Origin: Sphingomonas sp. S2M10
GTDB lineage: Bacteria; Pseudomonadota; Alphaproteobacteria; Sphingomonadales; Sphingomonadaceae
DNA length: 64,000 nucleotides
Assembly (NCBI RefSeq): GCF_012650175.1
Contig: NZ_JAAILI010000056.1
Location: 62,001 to 126,000 of the forward strand
Reading direction: 5' to 3'
Shown piece by piece: positions 9,174-19,255 of the stretch; positions within the stretch are counted from its first letter, which is position 1; every line of letters begins with the position of its first letter. The notes under the pieces are model-generated. The model did no database searches. It was not told where the DNA came from and saw nothing but the letters and a program-made list of their open reading frames with translations. Made by a program: the position numbers and the translations under genes.

Positions 9174-12100
9174 ATGCGCAGTTTCACCCGCGCGATGCTC
9201 GCCAGCGCCGCCCTGCTCGCCCTGACCACCGCCCGGGCCGCCGAGCCGGATAATGCCGGGGCCTACAATGTCAGCTTCCTGGCCGGCGGGATCGGCATCG
9301 ACCGGCCCCTTACCGGCGCCGACGCGCTGCTGCGCTCGGGTGTGCCGGTCACGCTTTCTGCTTGGGTGAAGCCCGATGTCGTGCCGCAGGGCGTCGTGAC
9401 GCTGATCGCGTTCGGCGATCCGGCCGGCGATTGCCGCTGCCTCGGCCTGCGGGGCGGCGCGCTGCATTTCTTTGGCAGCGGCACCGCCGTGAACAGCACC
9501 CCCAAGCTCGTCGCCGGTCGCTGGGCGCATGTCGCCGCGGTGATCGAGGGCGGCCGGGTGCGGCTCTATCTCGACGGCGAGCAGGTCGGCGAAGGCGCGC
9601 TCAACGGTGCGGCGGTGGCGTCGCGGATTGCGCTCGCGCCGGTGATTTCGGGCCAGCCTCATTTCGGCGGCGCTCTGGTTCAGGCGCAGTTGCGCGGCGT
9701 GGCGCTGGGTGCGACCGAGGTGCAGGGCGAGGCCGCCGCGCCGCCTGCCTTCGAGCTGGTCCAGATGTGGCAGGTCGGCGTCGGCTGGAATCTCCAGAAG
9801 ACCGCCAATATCGGCATGACGCGCCAGCAGGATCCCTGGACCCTGCCGCAGAGCGACACCGCCTACACGCCCCCGGTGGCGAAGCCTGTGCCGGCGCTGC
9901 CGAGCCTTGCCCCCCTCGGCCCCCTTCATTGGCAGATCAACGGCTGGCAGCTCGCCGCCGCCCCGCGGGTACCCGCCGACGGCGCCGCGCTGTCCAGGCC
10001 CGGCACGCCCGAAGGCACTTGGTATGCCGCGACCGTCCCCGGCACGGTGCTGACCACGCTGGTCGATCGCGGTGTCTATCCCGATCCCTATTATGGGCTG
10101 AACAACCTCAAGATCCCCGAGAGCCTCGCCCGGCAGGATTATTGGTACCGCACCAGCTTCACCGTGCCCGCCGAAGCGGCCGGCAAGCGGCTGACCCTGG
10201 TGTTCGGCGGCATCAACTATGCCTCGGAAGTTTGGGTCAACGGCCAGCGCCAGGGGGAGACGCGCGGCGCCTTCATTCGCGGCCAGTTCGAAATCGTGCC
10301 CGCCGCAGGAGAAAATGTGATCGCGGTGCGCGTGTCGCCGCCCCCGCATCCCGGCATTCCGCACGAACAGTCGATCAAGGCAGGCGTTGGCGAGAATGGC
10401 GGCCAGCTCGCGATCGACGGCCCCACCTTCGTCGCGACCGAAGGCTGGGACTGGATCCCCGGCATCCGCGACCGCAACACCGGCATTTGGCGCCCGGTCG
10501 AGCTGGTCGCAACCGGCGACGTGAAGATCGGCGACCCGCATGTCGTGACGGACCTGCCGCTGCCGCGCACCGACAGTGCCGATGTCTACATCACCGTGCC
10601 CTTCGAGAACCGCGGGAGCGCCGCCCAGTCGGTGACGGTCCGCGCCGCATTCGACGATGTGGCGGTGGAGAAGACCGTCACGGCGCAGCCGGGCCGGGGC
10701 GAGGTTCGCTTTGCGCCTGCCGAGTTCCGCCAGCTTACCGTGCGCAATCCCAGGCTCTGGTGGCCGAACGGCTATGGCGAGCCGGCGCTGCATGACCTCA
10801 AGATCGACCTCGCCGCCGGCGGTCAGCCGAGCGACACCCGCGCGCTCCGCTTCGGCATCCGCGAGGTGAGCTACGACCTCTCGCTGTTCGATCATCTCGG
10901 CCAGCTCCGCCGGGTGAACGTGCAGACCACCGATGGCGGGCTTGCCGGCCAGCAGCTGATCGACGTGCGCCACGAAGCGCTGAAGCGCAGCCCCACCGGC
11001 TGGGCGGAATCGCTCACCCCGGCGGGCGAGACCTCCAAGGCCGTCACCGCCATCCCGGAAGAGACGCTGCCCGAACCGCATCTGGCGCTCCGCGTCAACG
11101 GCGTGAAGATCGCCGCGCGTGGCGGCAACTGGGGCATGGACGATGCGATGAAGCAGGTCGGCCGCGCGCGGCTCGCCCCCTATTTCCGCCTCCAGCGCGA
11201 AGCGCACATGAACATCATCCGCAACTGGATGGGCAACAACGACGAAGAGGAATTCTTCGAGCTCGCCGACGAGAACGGCATGATGGTGCTCAACGACTTC
11301 TGGCAGTCGACCCAGAATTTCCAGGTCGAGCCCGACGATGCCGCGCTGTTCCTGGCCAATGCCCGCGATGTGGTGGCGCGCTATCGCAACCACCCCTCGA
11401 TCGTCGTCTGGTTCGGTCGCAACGAGGGCGTGCCCTATCCCACGCTCAACGAGGGGCTGGACAAGCTGATCCGCGAGCTGGACGGCACCCGCTGGTACAC
11501 CGGCAGCTCGAACGAGGTGAATCTGCAGGGCTCGGGCCCCTACAATTATCGCAAGCCCGAGGGCTATTTCACCGATCTCGCCACCGGCTTCTCGGTCGAG
11601 ACGGGCACGCCGTCCCTGTCGACGCTCGAATCCGTCGCGGCGACGATGCCCGCCAAGGATCGCTGGCCGCTGTCGGACACGCTCGCCTATCACGACTGGC
11701 ATTTCGGCGGGAACGGCGACAGCAAGACCTTCATGGCCGCGCTGACCACGATGTTCGGCCAGCCGCTGAGCTTCGAGGACTTCGAGCGCAAGGCGCAGAT
11801 GATGAACCTCGAGACGCACAAGGCGATGTTCGAGGGGTTCCTGGGCCATCTTTGGACCAAGAACAGCGGGCGGCTGCTGTGGATGACGCACCCGGCCTGG
11901 CCGTCGAACAGCTGGCAGATCTACAGCTGGGACTATGACACCCAGGCCGCCTATTATGGCGCGAAGACCGCGGCCGAGCCGGTGCACATCCAGATCAACC
12001 TGCCCGACAACCAGCTGGTGGTGCTTAATACCACGCGCGACGACCAGCGCGGCCTGACGGCCAGGACCCGCGTCGTCAGCCTCGACAATGTCCAGCTGTT

Positions 12101-12596
12101 CGCCCGCACCGACAAGGTCGATGCGCGGGCGAACCGGGTGACGACGCTGGACGCGGTGCCGCTCGACCGGCTCTATGCGGCGAGCCCGATGCTGCTCGTC
12201 GAACTGACCCTCACCGACGCCAAGGGCGCAGTCGTTTCGCGCAACTTCTACTGGCGCGGCCGCGACGACACCGCCTATCGCGCGCTGGAAAGCCTCGCCT
12301 CGGTGCCGTTGGACGTGCAGGCGAGCACCCCCAAGGTCGAGGGCGAGGACAAGGTGATCGCGGTCATGGTGGCGAACAAGAGCACGGTCCCGGTGCTGAA
12401 TGCCAAGTTCACGCTGGTCGATGCCGAGGGCAAGCGCATCCTGCCCGCTTTCTACAGCGACAATTACGTCTCGCTGCTGCCGGGCCAGCACCGGGTGCTG
12501 AGCGTGCGCTATCCTGCGAGCGTGAACGCCCCCGCCCACCTTTCGGTGCGCGGCTGGAACGTCAACGCAGCCAACGTCGCGGCGACGGGGAAGTAA
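9174..12596 (+). CDS. Secreted LamG-GH2 glycoside hydrolase (exo-beta-glucosaminidase/mannosidase type)
   Basis: The 1140-residue protein starts with a signal peptide (cleavage near ARA before AEPD). Residues about 30-210 form a LamG/concanavalin-like domain (LSAWVKPDVV, GRWAHVAAVIEGGRVRLYLDG). GH2 modules follow: a sugar-binding domain (GTWYAATVPGTVL, WYRTSFTVP), an immunoglobulin-like domain and the TIM barrel. The acid/base Glu is probably in VWFGRNEG and the nucleophile Glu in FSVETGTPS, an arrangement like exo-beta-D-glucosaminidases (CsxA) and beta-mannosidases. It should act in the periplasm or outside the cell on beta-linked sugars. The LamG module may bind a polysaccharide. Its stop is one base from that of the convergent NodT gene. 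Confidence 0.85.
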   Translation: MRSFTRAMLASAALLALTTARAAEPDNAGAYNVSFLAGGIGIDRPLTGADALLRSGVPVTLSAWVKPDVVPQGVVTLIAFGDPAGDCRCLGLRGGALHFFGSGTAVNSTPKLVAGRWAHVAAVIEGGRVRLYLDGEQVGEGALNGAAVASRIALAPVISGQPHFGGALVQAQLRGVALGATEVQGEAAAPPAFELVQMWQVGVGWNLQKTANIGMTRQQDPWTLPQSDTAYTPPVAKPVPALPSLAPLGPLHWQINGWQLAAAPRVPADGAALSRPGTPEGTWYAATVPGTVLTTLVDRGVYPDPYYGLNNLKIPESLARQDYWYRTSFTVPAEAAGKRLTLVFGGINYASEVWVNGQRQGETRGAFIRGQFEIVPAAGENVIAVRVSPPPHPGIPHEQSIKAGVGENGGQLAIDGPTFVATEGWDWIPGIRDRNTGIWRPVELVATGDVKIGDPHVVTDLPLPRTDSADVYITVPFENRGSAAQSVTVRAAFDDVAVEKTVTAQPGRGEVRFAPAEFRQLTVRNPRLWWPNGYGEPALHDLKIDLAAGGQPSDTRALRFGIREVSYDLSLFDHLGQLRRVNVQTTDGGLAGQQLIDVRHEALKRSPTGWAESLTPAGETSKAVTAIPEETLPEPHLALRVNGVKIAARGGNWGMDDAMKQVGRARLAPYFRLQREAHMNIIRNWMGNNDEEEFFELADENGMMVLNDFWQSTQNFQVEPDDAALFLANARDVVARYRNHPSIVVWFGRNEGVPYPTLNEGLDKLIRELDGTRWYTGSSNEVNLQGSGPYNYRKPEGYFTDLATGFSVETGTPSLSTLESVAATMPAKDRWPLSDTLAYHDWHFGGNGDSKTFMAALTTMFGQPLSFEDFERKAQMMNLETHKAMFEGFLGHLWTKNSGRLLWMTHPAWPSNSWQIYSWDYDTQAAYYGAKTAAEPVHIQINLPDNQLVVLNTTRDDQRGLTARTRVVSLDNVQLFARTDKVDARANRVTTLDAVPLDRLYAASPMLLVELTLTDAKGAVVSRNFYWRGRDDTAYRALESLASVPLDVQASTPKVEGEDKVIAVMVANKSTVPVLNAKFTLVDAEGKRILPAFYSDNYVSLLPGQHRVLSVRYPASVNAPAHLSVRGWNVNAANVAATGK

Positions 12597-12597
12597 G

Positions 12598-14034
12598 TCA
12601 GCGGCCGGCGGACTGCAGGTCCGCCGGCGTGCTGCCCGATGCCAGGTACAGCGCCACGCTGTCCGCCAGCCGTGCACTCTTCGCCTGGACAAGCTGCACC
12701 GACGCCTGCGATTCCGCCGACGAGGCGTTGAGCAGCTGAAGGGTGCCCAGTGCGCCCAATTCCACCTGCCGCCGCGTCATCGCCAGTGTGCGGCTTGCGG
12801 CCGCTTCGGCGCGTGCGGCCGCGTCCAGCGCCTCCGCATCGGTGCGCAGCCCTGCGACCGCATCGTCGACGTCGAGGAACGCCTGCAATGCCGTCGCCCG
12901 GTACTGCGCCTTCGCCTCCTCCAGCGCCGCTGCCGCCGCGCGCTGCTGGTGCTTGAGCTGGCCGGCGTGGAAGATCGGCTGGGTGATGCCCCCGATGATC
13001 GAGAAGAAAGGATTGCCGTTCTGGAACATGTCGAGGAACCTGGTCGCCGACCCACCGGCATTGCCGCTGAGCGTGATCGCGGGCAGCCGCGCCGCGATCG
13101 CCGAGCCGACATCGGCGGCGGCACCGCGCACCTGCGCCTCGGCAGCGCGTACGTCCGGACGGGCCGCGACGATGTCCGCCGGCAGCGCAACCGGCAGGCT
13201 GGCGGGTAGCTGCAGCTCGGCGAGCGTGGGCAGGCCGCCCGCGGTTCCCGGCGCCTGGCCGGTCAGCGTCGCGATCAGCCCTGCCTGGTGCTGCGCCTGG
13301 CGGAGCAGCGGCGGCATCGTCGCCTCGATGGAGGCGAGCGCGGTCTGCTGCGCGCCGACATCTGCCTCGCCGATATCGCCCAGCTTGCGACGCTTTTCGA
13401 GCAGGTCGACCAGTTCGCGATTGTCGCGGATCGCCGCCTGCGTGGCCTCGATCTGCGCCTGCAGCGCCGCATGCTGAATCACCGCGAGCACCAGATTGGC
13501 GACCGCGGCGGCCTGCGCCGCGCGCAGCCGGTGCGCCGCCACCTCCGCCGCCGCCCGCGCCGAGCTAACCTTGTTTCGGCCCCCTCCGAACAGGTCGAGT
13601 GGATAGGCGACGCTCAGCTGCGCAGTATGTAACGTGTACAGATAATCGTTCTGGTCGGCGAGGGGGCCGGACAGCGCCTTCGAGATACGCGTACGCTGCG
13701 CCTGGTAGGTCGCATCCACCTGCGGCCCGGTGCTGCCCGAGGCGGCCCTGGCCAGTTCCTGTGCCTGGCGCAAATTGGCCTCGGCGGCCGCGAGGTCGTT
13801 GTTGTGCGCCAGCGCCTGTGCGACCAGCGCATCGAGCCTGGCACTGCCGAAGCCCTGCCACCAGTTCGGCACCACCGCCGCACCTGCGACCAGCTGCTGC
13901 GCCGCGCCGCTGAAGGGGGCGATCATGCCAGGCGCCTGGGCCGGCGGCGTCGGCACCGGATTGCTCAGGTCGTGCGGACCCACCGCGCAGCCGGCGAGCA
14001 GGACGAGCGGGATCATGGAAGTGCGGCGCATCAT
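12598..14034 (-). CDS. NodT-family outer-membrane efflux lipoprotein
   Basis: A 478-residue TolC-like outer-membrane channel. The lipobox LLAGC near residue 15 predicts lipid attachment, and two outer-membrane-efflux repeats follow, with Ala/Gln-rich periplasmic helices (AEANLRQAQELARAA, AEAQVRGAAADV). It would complete a tripartite pump with the RND protein and adaptor encoded upstream. The ATG overlaps the RND stop by four bases (ATGA). It is the last gene of the efflux operon. Confidence 0.92.
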   Translation of the reverse strand: MMRRTSMIPLVLLAGCAVGPHDLSNPVPTPPAQAPGMIAPFSGAAQQLVAGAAVVPNWWQGFGSARLDALVAQALAHNNDLAAAEANLRQAQELARAASGSTGPQVDATYQAQRTRISKALSGPLADQNDYLYTLHTAQLSVAYPLDLFGGGRNKVSSARAAAEVAAHRLRAAQAAAVANLVLAVIQHAALQAQIEATQAAIRDNRELVDLLEKRRKLGDIGEADVGAQQTALASIEATMPPLLRQAQHQAGLIATLTGQAPGTAGGLPTLAELQLPASLPVALPADIVAARPDVRAAEAQVRGAAADVGSAIAARLPAITLSGNAGGSATRFLDMFQNGNPFFSIIGGITQPIFHAGQLKHQQRAAAAALEEAKAQYRATALQAFLDVDDAVAGLRTDAEALDAAARAEAAASRTLAMTRRQVELGALGTLQLLNASSAESQASVQLVQAKSARLADSVALYLASGSTPADLQSAGR

Positions 14035-17000
14035 GCCTGCTCCATCGGGGTGCCGTCGACATGGTGGCGACGGATGCTGTGGCCATGCGCGCCCTGATGG
14101 CGCGAAAACTTGAGGATCAGCGGCGGCAGCACCAGCAGGATCAGCAGCGGTGCCAGCGTCATGCCGCCCACCACCACCAGCGCCAGCGGCTTCTGTACCT
14201 GACTGCCGATGCCGGTCGAGATCGCCGCGGGCAGCAGGCCGATCGCGGCGGCGAGGCAGGTCATGATCACCGGACGCAGCGAATGCTGCACCGTCGCCGC
14301 CATGGCGGTTGCATGGTCCATGTCCTCGTTGACGTTCTGATTGAACGTGCTGACCACCAGGATGCCGTCCATCACCGCGATGCCGAACAAGGCGACAAAG
14401 CCGATCGCAGCGGAGATGCTGAACGCCGTACCCGTCAGCGCCAGCGCCAGCACCCCGCCCACCATCGCCATCGGGATCACGCTGAACGCCAGCAGCGTGT
14501 CGCGGATCGAGCCGAAGTTCGCGAACAGCAGCACGAGGATCAGCACCAGGCTGATCGGCACCACCACCTCCAGCCGGTTGACGGCGTTGGTCAGGTTGCC
14601 GAGCTCGCCCGCCCATTCGAGATGATAGCCGGGCGGCAGCTGCACATGCTTGGCGATCCGCGCCTGCGCCTCGCCGATCGTGCTGCCCAGGTCGCGGCCG
14701 CGCACGCTGAACTTGATCGGGACATAGCGTTCCTGGTGCTCGCGATAGATGAACGACGCACCCGAGGCGAGCTTGACCGTCGCCACTTCGGACAGCGGCA
14801 CCTGGATGATGCCGTTCCCCGTCGGAGACGGCGCGCCGATCTGGATGCGGCGGATCGATTCGATGTCGTCGCGCTGCGCGGCATCGAGGCGGACGACGAT
14901 CGGGAAATGCCGGTCGGTCGACTTCTCGTACAGGTCGCCGCTCGACTGGCCGCCTACCGCCGCCGCGACGGTGGAATTGATATCATCGGGTGTCAGCCCG
15001 TAGCGAGCGGCGGCGGCGCGATCGACATCGATCCGCACCGTCGGCTGGCCGAGCGAATCGGAGATGCCGAGATCGGCGACGCCCTTCACCTGCGCCATCT
15101 GCGCCTTGATCTGGTTGGCGATCGACTCGAGCGTCTCGAGGTCGCTGCCATAGATTTTGAGCGAGTTGGAGCTCTTCACCCCCGACGACGCCTCTTCGAC
15201 ATTGTCCTGGATGTATTGCGAGAATTCGAACTCGACGCCGGGGTACTTCGCCTGCAGCCTGGCCTGCAGCTCGGCGGTCAGCTTCTCCTTGGTCACCCCG
15301 GCGGGCCAGCTGTCGAAGGGCTTGAGCGGCGTGTAGAATTCGGCGTTGAAGAAGCCGGTGGCATCGGTGCCGTCATCGGGCCGGCCGTGCGAGGAGACGA
15401 CGCGGTCGACCTCGGGATAGCTGGCGATGATCTTGCGGATCTCGTTGACCGCGCCTTCGCCCGCCTCCAGCGAGATCGACGCCGGCAGGCTGGCGCGGAT
15501 GTAGAGATTGCCCTCTTCGAGATGCGGCAGGAACTCGACGCCGAGCACGCGGATCGTCGCGAAGGAGCCGAGCACCAGCAGCCCCGCCAGACCGAAGGTC
15601 AGCACGCGGTTGGCCAGCGCGAACGAAACCGCCGGCTCCAGCACGCGGCGGATCTGGCGCACCACCCAGGTATCCACTTCGCTCAGCTTGTCCGGCAGCA
15701 GCAATGCCGAGAGCACCGGCGAGACGGTGAACGCCGCGAGCAGGCCACCGGCAATGGCATAGGCATAGGTCTTCGCCATCGGGCCGAAGATATGGCCTTC
15801 CACGCCCGTAAGCGTGAACAGCGGCAGGAAGCTGGCGATGATGATCGCGGCGGCGAAGAAGATGCCGCGGCTCACATCGCTGGAGGCATGCAGGATCGCC
15901 GAGAAGCGATTGGCCGGGGTCGCGTGGATCCGGCCTTCGCTGATCGCGTGCGAACGATCCGCCAGCCGTCGATAGATCGCCTCGACCATGATCACTGCCG
16001 CGTCGACGACAAGGCCGAAATCGAGCGCGCCGAGCGACAGGAGATTGGCGGATTCGCCCTGGATCACCAGGATCAGTACCGCCACCGACAGCGCGAAGGG
16101 GATGGTGATGGCGACGATCAGCGCGCTGCGCAGGTCGCCGAGGAACAGCCACTGCAGGATGAAGATCAGCAACACGCCTTCGAGCAGATTGTGCATCACC
16201 GTCTTGGTGGTGACGCCGATCAAATCCGAGCGATCATAGATGCGCTCGATCTTCACACCCGGCGGCAGCACGCCGCTGGTGTTGATCTCCTCGATCTCCG
16301 CCTTCACCCGGTTGATCGTCGGCAACGACTGGGCGCCGCGCTGCATCAGCACGATGCCCATCACGATGTCGTCGTCCTGACCCTCGCCGGCGACGCCCAG
16401 ACGCGGCAGGTTGGCGATCTTCACCTGTCCGACGTCGCGCAGCAGCACCGGGGTGGTGCCGGCAGTGCCGACCAGCACGTTGTTGATCGCGTCGACCGAC
16501 TGGATCAGCCCGACACCGCGGACGATCGCCGCCTGCTCGCCGAAATTGACCGTCTGGCCGCCGACGTTCGAATCGCTCTTGCCGATCGCGGCCAGCACCT
16601 GCGGCACGGTGATGCCGTGCGCGGTGAGCTTGTCGCGGTCGAGCTGCACTTCGTAGGAGCGCAGCTTGCCGCCCCAGCCGGTCACGTCGATCACGCCGGG
16701 GATGCGCTTGAAGCGGCGCTGGAGCACCCAGTCCTGGATGGTCTTGAGGTCCATCACCGAATAGCCGCTCGGGCCGGTGAGGCGGTAGCGATAGATTTCG
16801 CCGATCGGACTTGTGGGGGAAATCAGCGGCCTAGCGTTGCCCGGCAGCGGGCCCAGCTGCGACAGCCGGCCCAGCACCATCTGTTGGGCCTGCTCATGCG
16901 TCACGTCATAGCTGAACTGGATGCGCACGTCGGACAGGCCGAACAGCGAGATTGAGCGCACCGCGGTGAGGTGCGGCAGGCCTGCGATCGCCACTTCGAT

Positions 17001-17201
17001 CGGCGTCGTGACGTTGCGCTCCATCTCCTCGGCGGAGATGCCGTCGCTTTGCGTCACCAGCTCGACCATCGGCGGCACCGGGTCGGGATAGGCCTCGATG
17101 TTGAGATTGAGAAAACCGAGCACGCCCGCCGCGATCATCCCGATCAGCAGGGTGAGCACCAGCATGCGCTGGCGCAGCGCCATTTCTACCACGCGGTTCA
17201 T
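14031..17201 (-). CDS. Heavy-metal-efflux-type RND permease (CzcA/CusA family)
   Basis: The 1056-residue inner-membrane pump has the standard RND plan: a first membrane helix, a large periplasmic loop, helices 2-6, a second loop and helices 8-12. Membrane helix 4 carries DFGLVVDAAVIMVE, which matches the HME proton-relay signature with Asp, Asp and Glu in the CzcA positions. This indicates export of divalent or monovalent metal cations from the periplasm or cytoplasm. The metal cannot be decided from sequence alone. Both neighbours overlap it by four bases, so the three efflux genes are translationally coupled. Confidence 0.92.
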   Translation of the reverse strand: MNRVVEMALRQRMLVLTLLIGMIAAGVLGFLNLNIEAYPDPVPPMVELVTQSDGISAEEMERNVTTPIEVAIAGLPHLTAVRSISLFGLSDVRIQFSYDVTHEQAQQMVLGRLSQLGPLPGNARPLISPTSPIGEIYRYRLTGPSGYSVMDLKTIQDWVLQRRFKRIPGVIDVTGWGGKLRSYEVQLDRDKLTAHGITVPQVLAAIGKSDSNVGGQTVNFGEQAAIVRGVGLIQSVDAINNVLVGTAGTTPVLLRDVGQVKIANLPRLGVAGEGQDDDIVMGIVLMQRGAQSLPTINRVKAEIEEINTSGVLPPGVKIERIYDRSDLIGVTTKTVMHNLLEGVLLIFILQWLFLGDLRSALIVAITIPFALSVAVLILVIQGESANLLSLGALDFGLVVDAAVIMVEAIYRRLADRSHAISEGRIHATPANRFSAILHASSDVSRGIFFAAAIIIASFLPLFTLTGVEGHIFGPMAKTYAYAIAGGLLAAFTVSPVLSALLLPDKLSEVDTWVVRQIRRVLEPAVSFALANRVLTFGLAGLLVLGSFATIRVLGVEFLPHLEEGNLYIRASLPASISLEAGEGAVNEIRKIIASYPEVDRVVSSHGRPDDGTDATGFFNAEFYTPLKPFDSWPAGVTKEKLTAELQARLQAKYPGVEFEFSQYIQDNVEEASSGVKSSNSLKIYGSDLETLESIANQIKAQMAQVKGVADLGISDSLGQPTVRIDVDRAAAARYGLTPDDINSTVAAAVGGQSSGDLYEKSTDRHFPIVVRLDAAQRDDIESIRRIQIGAPSPTGNGIIQVPLSEVATVKLASGASFIYREHQERYVPIKFSVRGRDLGSTIGEAQARIAKHVQLPPGYHLEWAGELGNLTNAVNRLEVVVPISLVLILVLLFANFGSIRDTLLAFSVIPMAMVGGVLALALTGTAFSISAAIGFVALFGIAVMDGILVVSTFNQNVNEDMDHATAMAATVQHSLRPVIMTCLAAAIGLLPAAISTGIGSQVQKPLALVVVGGMTLAPLLILLVLPPLILKFSRHQGAHGHSIRRHHVDGTPMEQA

Positions 17202-18433
17202 TCGCCGAGACCCGCCTCGTTGACGAACAGCGCGCCCTTTGCGACGATGCGGTCCCCCGGGGCGAGGCCGCTTAGCACGCGGGTCAGGCCCCCATCGGTC
17301 TCGCTGATCCGCACCGGGCGGCCATAGATCAGGCCGTCCCTGGCCTTCACCCAGACACGGGTGGTGTCGCCTTCATGAATCACCGCCACAGCGGGCACGA
17401 GCACGCCCTTGCCGCTATCGACCGGCCGGCGGATGGTGAACGAGGCGAACATCTGCGGCTTCAGTTCACCGCCGGGATTGGCGATCGTCGCGCGCACCGG
17501 CAGGCGGTGGGTGGCCGGATCGAGGCCCGCGGCGACATTGTCGATCGTCGCGGTGAACTCGCGGCCGGGCAGTGCCGGGGTGGTGACCACTATCTGGTCG
17601 CCGACGCGAATGCTCGCCGCCTCGCTCTCGGCCAGCTGGGCAACCAGCCAGACGCGGGCAGGATCGGTGATCGTCATCACCGGGGTCGCATTGCCGCTGC
17701 TCAGGAACTGCCCCGGCGCGACGTTGCGATCGGCGACGATGCCCGAGACTGGCGCCCGGTAGATGGTATAGGCCGAGCTGCCGGCGCCTCCGGTCTTGCC
17801 GAACAGCGCCAGCCGGTCCTGCGCGGCGCGCTGGGTCGACTCGGCTTGGCGCGCGACGGACTGGGCAGCAACGAAATCGGCCTGGGCCTGGAGATACTCC
17901 TTCATCGCGCCGCCGGCGGTCTCATAGATCGCCTTCTGCCGGGTGACATTGCCCTGGGCGATGCGCAGCGCCTCGGTGGCGCTCGCCCGCTGGGCGCTGG
18001 CGCTGAGCAGCGCGTTGCGCGCGTCGATCAGCTCGGGCGAGGCGATGCGGAGTAACGGCTGGCCGCGCGTCACGCGCTGGCCGGGCTCGACCAGCACCTG
18101 CAGCACCTGGCCGGAGAAGGGCAGCACGATCGGCGTGCTGTGGTCGCCGTCCGCTTGGATCGATCCGCTGGCACGCACCAACGCCATATTGGCTCCGCCA
18201 CGGACGGTGGCGAACTGGAGCTGGGCGAGCTGCTGCCGGGTCGGGCGGAAGGCGCCCTGTGGGAGCGGCACATCCGCCACAGGCTTGGGAGCAAGCATCG
18301 CCTTGACGAGCATCACCAGCACCAGGATAGCCAACCCGGCGACAGCAATTCCGACCACGACAGCGCCCTGCGCACCTATCGGCATCCGGCGCGTTTCGGG
18401 CAGGCGGTTGCTTTCCACACGATGTCCAGTCAC
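17198..18433 (-). CDS. RND efflux periplasmic adaptor (membrane fusion protein)
   Basis: The 411-residue protein has an N-terminal membrane anchor (about residues 22-46), a barrel-sandwich/lipoyl motif (PFSGQVLQVLVEPGQRV and YRAPVSGIVADRNV), an alpha-helical hairpin rich in Ala/Gln, and a beta-barrel domain. It links the RND pump to the NodT channel. The GTG start was chosen because GAGGGG lies six bases upstream; a more upstream ATG at 18469 is possible but lacks such a site. No His-rich metal-binding extension is visible, unlike some CzcB proteins. It is the first gene of the operon, divergent from the response regulator. Confidence 0.9.
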   Translation of the reverse strand: MTGHRVESNRLPETRRMPIGAQGAVVVGIAVAGLAILVLVMLVKAMLAPKPVADVPLPQGAFRPTRQQLAQLQFATVRGGANMALVRASGSIQADGDHSTPIVLPFSGQVLQVLVEPGQRVTRGQPLLRIASPELIDARNALLSASAQRASATEALRIAQGNVTRQKAIYETAGGAMKEYLQAQADFVAAQSVARQAESTQRAAQDRLALFGKTGGAGSSAYTIYRAPVSGIVADRNVAPGQFLSSGNATPVMTITDPARVWLVAQLAESEAASIRVGDQIVVTTPALPGREFTATIDNVAAGLDPATHRLPVRATIANPGGELKPQMFASFTIRRPVDSGKGVLVPAVAVIHEGDTTRVWVKARDGLIYGRPVRISETDGGLTRVLSGLAPGDRIVAKGALFVNEAGLGE

Positions 18434-18542
18434 GTCATACCCCTCACGGGTGAAATATCGCAGACACACCGCCGTTGCGGGCGATGCTGCAGCGCGCCAT
18501 TAGAAGCCGCGGCTGACGGCAAACTTACAGGGAGGCGAAATC
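18434..18542. promoter_or_regulatory. Divergent promoter, efflux operon / two-component system
   Basis: The 109-bp gap lies between the divergent adaptor and response-regulator genes. AGGGAGG precedes the GTG start of the regulator. By analogy with CusR and similar systems the regulator should bind here and drive both directions. No convincing operator repeat was seen. Confidence 0.45.
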
Positions 18543-19220
18543 GTGCGCGTGCTGATGATCGAGGACGACCAGCCGCTCGCGACCGCGCTGACCGAGGCCC
18601 TGAAGCGACGCGGGGTGCAGAGCGATGTCGCCAACAACTTGGCCGACGGCCGTCAGATGCTCGCGGCGGCACGCTATGCCGCGGTGCTTCTCGATCTGGG
18701 CCTGCCCGATGGCGACGGGCTGGCGCTGGTACGCAGCCTGCGGACGCAGAATGATCCGATCCCGGTGATCGCCGTCTCCGCGCGCAGCGCGCTCGCCGCG
18801 CGGATCGCAGGGCTCAACGCGGGAGCCGACGACTATGTCGTCAAGCCGTTCGACGTCGACGAACTCACCGCCCGGATCCACGCGGTGCTGCGGCGGCAGG
18901 GCGCACTATCGGGCGCAGAGCTGCGATTTGGCAATGTGCGGTTCGATACCGTCACGGGCGACCTGATCGTCGGCGACGCTCCGGTGCTGCTTACCGCGCG
19001 CGAGCGCCAGTTCGCGGCGCTGCTGCTTCGCCGCTTCGGCCAGGTGGTGAGCAAGCAACTCGCCGAGGACCAGCTCTACGGCCTGACCGAGCCGGTCGGG
19101 TCGAACGCGCTGGAGGTGCAGGCATATCGGCTGCGGCGCAAGCTCGAGGCAGCGGGCGCAACGCTGCGGATCGAGACGATCCGGGGCGTCGGCTATATGC
19201 TGCGCGAAGCCGCCGATTGA
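18543..19220 (+). CDS. OmpR-family response regulator (CusR/QseB-like)
   Basis: The 225-residue regulator has a receiver domain with the acidic pair IEDD near the start, the phospho-acceptor Asp in VLLDLGLPDGDG (about residue 51), the conserved Ser in VSARS and the Lys in VKPFD. The C-terminal winged helix ends VEAQAYRLRRKL-like (LEVQAYRLRRKL) and IRGVGYML. It is the DNA-binding partner of the kinase 35 bases downstream and likely controls the divergent metal-efflux operon. The GTG start has a strong AGGGAGG site. Confidence 0.92.
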   Translation: MRVLMIEDDQPLATALTEALKRRGVQSDVANNLADGRQMLAAARYAAVLLDLGLPDGDGLALVRSLRTQNDPIPVIAVSARSALAARIAGLNAGADDYVVKPFDVDELTARIHAVLRRQGALSGAELRFGNVRFDTVTGDLIVGDAPVLLTARERQFAALLLRRFGQVVSKQLAEDQLYGLTEPVGSNALEVQAYRLRRKLEAAGATLRIETIRGVGYMLREAAD

Positions 19221-19255
19221 TGGCTAGACCGCTCCCGTTCCGCTAAACCTGTGTC

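Noticed and set aside
8949..12692. Very long open frame antisense to the GH2 gene
   Set aside because: It is His/Arg/Ala-rich without recognisable domains; such antisense frames are a normal by-product of strongly GC-biased third codon positions.
14061..16955. Long plus-strand open frame opposite the RND pump
   Set aside because: Its Gln/His/Arg/Asp-rich composition is the mirror of the pump's codon use, and the pump motifs are unambiguous.
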